A stretch of DNA of 64,000 nt from DASQEH01 sp038237745 (GTDB lineage: Bacteria > Actinomycetota > Actinomycetes > Propionibacteriales > Nocardioidaceae). A program made the translations under genes and the position numbers. The stretch is from assembly GCA_038237745.1 (NCBI GenBank), contig JBBRYJ010000007.1:1-64000 (forward strand). The letters run 5' to 3'. Below, in pieces: positions 59,713 to 64,000 of the stretch (the first letter of the stretch is position 1; every line of letters starts with the position of its first letter). The notes beneath the pieces are model-generated. The model had not been told where the DNA came from. It saw only the letters and a program-made list of their open reading frames with translations, and searched no databases.

Positions 59713-60534
59713 TCAGGCGGTCGGCAGTCCCACCTTGAACAGCGGTTTGCTCGTGGGGTGGTCGGACCCGCCCTCGGGCTCGACCGTGACGGCCACCGCG
59801 CTAGCGTCCACAGCGGCAGGAGGGAGGCTTACGATGGTTCCGGAGCCGCCCTTCGTGAAGGTTCCTGCCGGGGTCGTGGAGTCGGTGATCGTCCAGGCCT
59901 CGTAGACCTGGCCGGACGGCAGCTCGGGTAGGTCGGCTGCGACCAGGAGCGCTTGGTGTTGGCTCGCGGACAAGACGACGGTACCGCTCCCACCCCCGCT
60001 GAACTGGCCGGATGCGGTCCGCACATCGCCGGCGGTGAGCAGGTGGGTCAGCTGCAGGTTCTGCGCGGTGGAGACACGCGCGTCATCGCGGTTGCTGACG
60101 GCCCAGCCCCCCATGGCGATGGCTGCCAGTACCGCCGCCGCTGCAAGGATGCCGGCGACCCAGGTACTGCTCGTTCGACGCTGGAACGGGACGACGTTCG
60201 AGGCCGCTGGAGCAGAGCCCCCGACGTGAACACCGGGGGCCTCGGAGTGTTCCGACGGGTCGGCTGCCTCGTCTCCCTGCCGCGCAGGCTGAACCCCAGC
60301 ATGGGCCGGCGCATCCTGTGCGGTCTGCGAGATCTTGGCAAGAACCGACGCACGCAGGCCGGTCGGCGGCTCGGCGGCAACTGCCTTTGACAGTTGGACT
60401 GCGATGTCACGCATCTCGGCCACCTCCTCGCGGCAGTCAGGGCATGTAGCTAGGTGAGACTCGAACTCGGTCGTTTCCTCTTCGGTAAGGCATCCCACGG
60501 CGTACTCGCCGGCAAGGGAGTGCAGGTCGTTCAT
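59713..60534 (-). CDS. rskA: Anti-sigma factor RskA (zinc-associated)
   Basis: This 273-residue membrane anti-sigma factor has a ZAS domain at the start (HLATCPDC: His27-x3-Cys31-x2-Cys34). A long Pro/Ala linker is followed by a membrane helix at about 125-146 (WVAGILAAAAVLAAIAMGGW) and an extracytoplasmic RskA domain (LLVAADLPELPSGQVYEAWT). It holds SigK inactive until proteolysis. It starts at ATG 60534, overlapping the sigK stop by ATGA. Confidence 0.95.
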   Translation of the reverse strand: MNDLHSLAGEYAVGCLTEEETTEFESHLATCPDCREEVAEMRDIAVQLSKAVAAEPPTGLRASVLAKISQTAQDAPAHAGVQPARQGDEAADPSEHSEAPGVHVGGSAPAASNVVPFQRRTSSTWVAGILAAAAVLAAIAMGGWAVSNRDDARVSTAQNLQLTHLLTAGDVRTASGQFSGGGSGTVVLSASQHQALLVAADLPELPSGQVYEAWTITDSTTPAGTFTKGGSGTIVSLPPAAVDASAVAVTVEPEGGSDHPTSKPLFKVGLPTA

Positions 60535-61100
60535 GACGCGGCCTCCCCGAGATGGTTGCGTAGTCGTTTCATGGCGTCTCTGATTCGGGTCTTCACGGTT
60601 CCGAGAGGCACTTCCAAGAACTCTGCTACCTCGCGGTGGGTCCGACCCTCGAAGTAGGCGAGGTGTACGGCGGTGCGCTGTGCTTCGGGCAGCTGCTCGA
60701 GCGCCTGACGCACCCGCTGGCCTTCGTCGAGGGCCACCACGATGTCCGAGGTGTCGACTGAAGCCTGTGGTGAGCCACCGGACTCGAAGTGGCGTTGCTC
60801 GCGTTGAAGGCTGCGCTCCGACGACCTGACCCGGTCGACGGCTTTACGGTGGGCGATGGTGTTGAGCCACCCGGTAGGCGATCCCAGCTCGGCGTCGAAT
60901 CGTGGGGCTGACGTCCATGCCTCGACGTAGACCTCCTGGGTGACCTCCTCGGCCTGCGCCGGGTCACGCAGGACACGGAGCACGATCCCGTAGACGGAGC
61001 GGGCCGTGGAGTCGTAGAAGGTGGCGAAGGCGCCCTGGTCCCCACCGGCGACCCGCCGCAGAAGCTCAGCGAGCTCGTTGGACTGGGTCGACGAGCGCAT
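60531..61100 (-). CDS. sigK: ECF RNA polymerase sigma factor SigK
   Basis: This 189-residue ECF sigma factor has region 2 (FYDSTARSVYGIVLRVLRDP, AQAEEVTQEVYVEAW) and region 4 (LEQLPEAQRTAVHLAYFEGR, THREVAEFLEVPLGTVKTRI). I choose ATG 61100; frames to 61319 are Pro/Ser-rich and lie upstream of it. The RskA partner follows with an ATGA overlap. In mycobacteria SigK drives fasciclin-like genes. A fasciclin gene and a molybdopterin oxidoreductase gene lie just upstream on the same strand, separated by a hairpin. Confidence 0.95.
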   Translation of the reverse strand: MRSSTQSNELAELLRRVAGGDQGAFATFYDSTARSVYGIVLRVLRDPAQAEEVTQEVYVEAWTSAPRFDAELGSPTGWLNTIAHRKAVDRVRSSERSLQREQRHFESGGSPQASVDTSDIVVALDEGQRVRQALEQLPEAQRTAVHLAYFEGRTHREVAEFLEVPLGTVKTRIRDAMKRLRNHLGEAAS

Positions 61101-61182
61101 GGCAACTACTGTGCCACGGCGCGCGGGGAGCAGCAGTACGGCGCATGTCCCCCGCATGGCGATGCTCGGCATATCTGACTCG

Positions 61183-61232
61183 CTCTCCCTTGGGGAGGGA
61201 CCACCCGGAGGCAGCCCCTCCCCCACCGAGAG
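61183..61232 (-). terminator. Hairpin downstream of the fasciclin gene
   Basis: CTCTCCCTTGGGGAGGG (from 61183) pairs with CCCCTCCCCCACCGAGAG (ending at 61232) in two blocks with a small internal mismatch. It starts 16 bases past the fasciclin stop on its strand and separates that operon from sigK. Confidence 0.6.
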
Positions 61233-61248
61233 TTTGTGTGACCAGAGG

Positions 61249-61926
61249 TCACATGTCGGGCGGGGTAAGGACCGTGTCGATGAGGTAGACGGTCGCGTTG
61301 GCGGTGTGGACGCCACCACAGATGACGCTGGCGTCGTTCACCTTGAGGTTGTCGCCTGAGCCTGTGACCGTGACGTCAGAGCCTTCGACGCTGGTCTGCT
61401 TGCCGGCGATGTCTGCGGGTGCGATCTGACCAGGGATGACGTGGTAGGTCAGGATCTTCGAGAGCAGGTCGGCATTCTTCGGCATGGCGAGCGTGGACAG
61501 GGTCTTCTTGTCCAGCTTGGCGAAGGCCGAGTCGACGGGAGCGAAGACGGTGAACTGGTCACCGTTGAGCGTGTCGACGAGGTTGACCTTCGGGTTGAAC
61601 TGGCCGGAGACGGTGGCTACCAGGGTCTTGAGCAGCGGGTTGTTGCTGGCCGCTGTCGCGACCGGGTCCTCGGCCATACCGGAGACCGAGCCGGAGCCCG
61701 ACGGGACGGCCTTGGCGTAGGCGGCGCAGCCCTTGCCGACCAGGTCAGTAGCGGCAGGTTGCGCTGACGGTACGGAGCTGGCCGAAGACTGCGTGTCGCG
61801 CGACGCTGGGGTGGTGCTGCCGCCGGCGTTGGTGCCTGTCGAGTCGTTGGACGAGCAGCCGACGGCGCCGAGCAGGGCGACCGTGCAGGCCGACGCCGCG
61901 AGGAGCTTGGTGGATGTAAGTCGCAT
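61249..61926 (-). CDS. Fasciclin-domain lipoprotein (MPT70/MPT83-like)
   Basis: This 225-residue lipoprotein starts at ATG 61926. The signal peptide ends at a lipobox (LLGAVGC) and a Ser/Thr-rich stretch follows. A fasciclin domain spans about 85-225, with FTVFAPVDSAFAKLDK (H1 motif), LTYHVIPGQIAPADI (H2 YH motif) and a closing TVYLIDTVLTPP. It is likely a SigK-regulated surface adhesion or redox protein, as MPT83 is. It follows the molybdopterin oxidoreductase on the same strand (59 bases). Confidence 0.94.
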   Translation of the reverse strand: MRLTSTKLLAASACTVALLGAVGCSSNDSTGTNAGGSTTPASRDTQSSASSVPSAQPAATDLVGKGCAAYAKAVPSGSGSVSGMAEDPVATAASNNPLLKTLVATVSGQFNPKVNLVDTLNGDQFTVFAPVDSAFAKLDKKTLSTLAMPKNADLLSKILTYHVIPGQIAPADIAGKQTSVEGSDVTVTGSGDNLKVNDASVICGGVHTANATVYLIDTVLTPPDM

Positions 61927-61985
61927 TATGGGTACTTCTTTCCGAGATAGATGGTGGGGAAGGGTGTCGCCCGGTGCTGCCACGG

Positions 61986-63692
61986 TCATGCGACCGTGAC
62001 GTTGACGCTGTGCCAACCTGTTGCCCCGTTGGGTCTCGGCGAGACCCGACGGGAAGTTTGTGTGTAGCCGGACCGGTCTGTCGCCCGGACCTCGATCTGA
62101 TGAGCACCGGAGTCGGCCTCCCACTCGTAGACCCACTGACGCCAGGTGTCGATTGAGTCCTCCGCGGGCAACCGGGTCGGTTGCCACGAGCCGCCGTCGA
62201 TCCGCACCTCGACCTTCTGGATCCCGGTGTTCTGGGCCCATGCGACTCCGGCGACGGCGTTCCTGCCGGTCGGGAGCTTGGCGAACGACGTCGGGACGTC
62301 GATGCGGCTGAACGTCTTGATGGGCGCCTCGGCGTCGAAGCCGCGGTCGGTCCAGTACGCCGTAAAGTCGGCGAACCGCGTGACCTCCAGGTCGACGAGC
62401 CATTTGGTGGCCGACACGTACCCGTACAGACCGGGGACGATCATCCGGGCTGGGAACCCGTGAGCTAGCGGAAGTGGCTCGCCGTTCATGCCGATGGCCA
62501 GCATCGCCTCGCGGTCGTCGGTCAGAGCCTGAAGAGGCGTGCCGATGGTCATACCGTCGACGCTGGTCGACTGGACCGCGTCGGCGTCGGCGCTCACTCC
62601 AGCCCTGTCGAGCAGGTCGGACATCTTGACGCCAAGCCAGCTGGCGTTGCCGGCATAGTGGCCGCCGACCTCGTTGGAGACGCAGGCCAAGGTGACGCGT
62701 CGTTCGATCAGGGGCATGGCGAGGATCTCGGCGAACGAGAATTCGACGTCGTTGTCGACCAGTCCGTGGATCTTGAGCGACCAGCTGGCGGAGTCGATCT
62801 GCGGAACCGACAGGGCGGTGTCGACGCGGTAGAAGTCAGAGTTAGCGGTGATGTACGGCGTGATGCCTCTTACGTTGTCGCTGGTCAATCCGCCGGTGAG
62901 CGGGGGCGCGACCTCGGACGCCTTGGGCAGCGTGATGTCGTTGCGAGAGCGGGCCCCTATGTCGCCGAACACCCGCGAAGTGCCGATGCCGACTGCGGCG
63001 ACGGCGCCACTGGCGAGTGCCGCGGCGAGGAATGCGCGACGGTCGAAGCCGGCTGGAGCCGAGTTCTCCTGAGGGGTCACCGAGGTGGAACGGGCGGTCG
63101 GCGTACGGAGGAAGTCCGGTTCGCGGGGTCCGGCCGACTGCCCGGATTGGCGGACGGTCGAGGCGGAAGCAGCAGTGCTGCCCGCCCCGACCGCCACGAG
63201 GGGCGCTGCCTCCTCAGCGGGCTGCGCGACCGTCGTTGGTGACGTGGTCCAGTGCCGCGTGAAGAGGTAGAGGAATCCGACGCTCACGACGAGCGCGACT
63301 ATCGCTGGCGCCATCTTGGCGACGGGACCTACCAGCGTGGTGCGGTCGGTGTACGCCGCGACGAGGCCGATGAGGCCGAGAAGTGTGGTCAGAGCAAGAG
63401 CCGCTCGGCGGCTGCGCCAAGCGAGGATCCCCGTGATCGCGGCCAGCAGGGCGATCGCCGTGAAGATCCCGGTGAGCAGGAAAGGCTTGTCGTTGGTGCC
63501 GAGGTTCTTGATCGCCCAGTCCTTCACGGCGCCGGGCGTAGCGTCGATGACGCGTGACCCGACAGCCGTGATAGGAGTGGGCGCGCCACCAACGATGACC
63601 GATGCGATCATCGACGCCCCAACCCCCGCTGCAGCGGAAAGGAGGCCGGCTGCCGCTCCGAGAGGGATGCGGGGGCGCTTGGTGGTCGTCAC
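61986..63692 (-). CDS. Membrane-anchored molybdopterin-dependent oxidoreductase (sulfite-oxidase-like)
   Basis: This 568-residue protein has an N-terminal membrane domain of four helices (about 10-34, 70-92, 98-114, 126-146). A linker leads to an internal DRRAFLAAALASGAVAAVG (217-235), a Tat-like twin-arginine stretch. The Oxidored_molyb domain follows: VTLACVSNEVGG, with Cys337 the Mo-thiolate ligand, LALAHGFPARMIVPGLYGYV-type text near LPLAHGFPARMIVPG, and a Mo-co dimerisation domain (IQKVEVRIDGGSW) at the end. It probably acts outside the membrane. It is the first gene of the operon. Confidence 0.9.
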   Translation of the reverse strand: MTTTKRPRIPLGAAAGLLSAAAGVGASMIASVIVGGAPTPITAVGSRVIDATPGAVKDWAIKNLGTNDKPFLLTGIFTAIALLAAITGILAWRSRRAALALTTLLGLIGLVAAYTDRTTLVGPVAKMAPAIVALVVSVGFLYLFTRHWTTSPTTVAQPAEEAAPLVAVGAGSTAASASTVRQSGQSAGPREPDFLRTPTARSTSVTPQENSAPAGFDRRAFLAAALASGAVAAVGIGTSRVFGDIGARSRNDITLPKASEVAPPLTGGLTSDNVRGITPYITANSDFYRVDTALSVPQIDSASWSLKIHGLVDNDVEFSFAEILAMPLIERRVTLACVSNEVGGHYAGNASWLGVKMSDLLDRAGVSADADAVQSTSVDGMTIGTPLQALTDDREAMLAIGMNGEPLPLAHGFPARMIVPGLYGYVSATKWLVDLEVTRFADFTAYWTDRGFDAEAPIKTFSRIDVPTSFAKLPTGRNAVAGVAWAQNTGIQKVEVRIDGGSWQPTRLPAEDSIDTWRQWVYEWEADSGAHQIEVRATDRSGYTQTSRRVSPRPNGATGWHSVNVTVA

Positions 63693-63870
63693 ATCAAGGT
63701 ATTCGCCGCCGAAGCGGGTTCGGATTGAAAAGCCACGCCGTGAAATCGCACGTTATGGGATGATTCAAAGCCGGATTACGGTACTTGCTCGGTCAGCAGT
63801 CCTGGTGCCTCGGCGCACTTACAGGTGCTCGGCGCCGCCCGAATGGACGGTTGGTCTCCCAGCGGTGGTG
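63693..63870. other. 178-bp gap between the molybdopterin oxidoreductase and the Bpa-like gene
   Basis: The sequence holds the promoter region of the minus-strand oxidoreductase gene. No other gene was seen. Confidence 0.4.
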
Positions 63871-64000
63871 CTACAGGTACATACCGTTGGACTGCCCCGC
63901 ACGGTCGTCGGAGGGCGGCCCAGGCATACCGGGGACGCGGCCCCCGGCTTGCACGTCCGCACCCGGCGGCAGGGCCCGCCGCATCTGCTCGAGCTGGGCC
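63871..64000 (-). CDS. Bacterial proteasome activator (Bpa/DUF2587-like), C-terminal fragment
   Basis: The minus strand is open from the window edge to TAG 63873-63871, 42 residues. It begins AQLEQMRRALPPGADVQAGG, continues through a Gly/Pro-rich stretch and ends SNGMYL. LEQMRRALPPG is the last helix of the DUF2587 proteasome activator, and its C-terminal tail of the GQYL type docks into the 20S proteasome. Here the tail reads GMYL. Only the end of the gene is in the window. The call rests on the helix and tail alone. Confidence 0.7.
   Translation of the reverse strand, partial: AQLEQMRRALPPGADVQAGGRVPGMPGPPSDDRAGQSNGMYL

Noticed and set aside
61101..61319. Extended N-terminus of SigK
   Set aside because: The added residues are Pro/Ser-rich and overlap the terminator hairpin and the fasciclin stop.

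Overview
This window is a 64 kb stretch of a high-GC actinomycete chromosome. The main evidence is the actinobacterial division and cell-wall cluster (fhaA, fhaB, pstP, rodA, pbpA, pknB), crgA with a DUF881 gene, a DLW-39 family mini-gene, a SigK/RskA pair, and the tail of a gene that looks like the bacterial proteasome activator Bpa. GTG starts are frequent and many stop and start codons overlap by 4 bp (ATGA, GTGA, TTGA). The gene content would suit Propionibacteriales or a related order, but I cannot name a genus from the sequence.

Layout. 1-94 is the N-terminus of an IS630-type transposase cut by the window edge. 186-4077 holds small and membrane proteins, a secreted protein, DLW-39, tRNA-Ala(TGC), a GAF-ANTAR regulator and an EAL-domain remnant. 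4169-8290 (minus) is a DMT transporter followed by a MocA-type dehydrogenase / GMC oxidoreductase / VOC protein operon of unknown substrate. 8363-12251 (mostly plus) has SURF1, DUF3817, cyclophilin and rhomboid genes. 12258-12289 is a cluster of three DnaA-box-like 9-mers. 12340-21219 is crgA, the DUF881 gene, and then the minus-strand FHA-phosphatase-RodA-PBP-kinase operon. tRNA-Leu(CAG) follows. 21598-28969 is a patchy accessory stretch: a SWIM zinc-finger pseudogene, a secreted sulfatase, a Tat-exported clan GH-A glycosidase, an FAD reductase with a P450, a YdeI protein, and a multicopper oxidase remnant.

28970-35671 (minus) is a complete gamma-glutamylation polyamine or GABA catabolic operon: permease, FadR-type regulator, glutamine-synthetase-like ligase, aldehyde dehydrogenase, SDR and gamma-glutamyl-GABA hydrolase. 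35818-39268 has a SigB/SigF-family sigma factor and two paralogous sulfotransferase-like genes. 39371-43894 is a leucine-degradation operon: two acyl-CoA carboxylase subunits and HMG-CoA lyase. 43966-50096 is mostly housekeeping: EcsC, DUF5302, Aat, an Fpg/Nei glycosylase, a rhodanese, GDPD, an anti-sigma-like ATPase and DUF5926. 50321-53593 has arginine deiminase and larB-larC for the nickel-pincer cofactor. 53625-59699 has pheA, DUF4446, a PAP2-diacylglycerol kinase fusion, serS, a HAD hydrolase and a GNAT. 59713-63692 is the RskA/SigK/fasciclin/molybdopterin-oxidoreductase group. The window ends inside the Bpa-like gene.

Most of this is recognisable core genome. The parts most worth a second look are the MocA-GMC-VOC operon (uncharacterised, with a Cys cluster and no canonical start before its FAD motif), the DnaA-box cluster next to crgA, and three decayed genes that an ORF caller would miss or mislabel. 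I did not find a convincing wholly new defence or mobile system.
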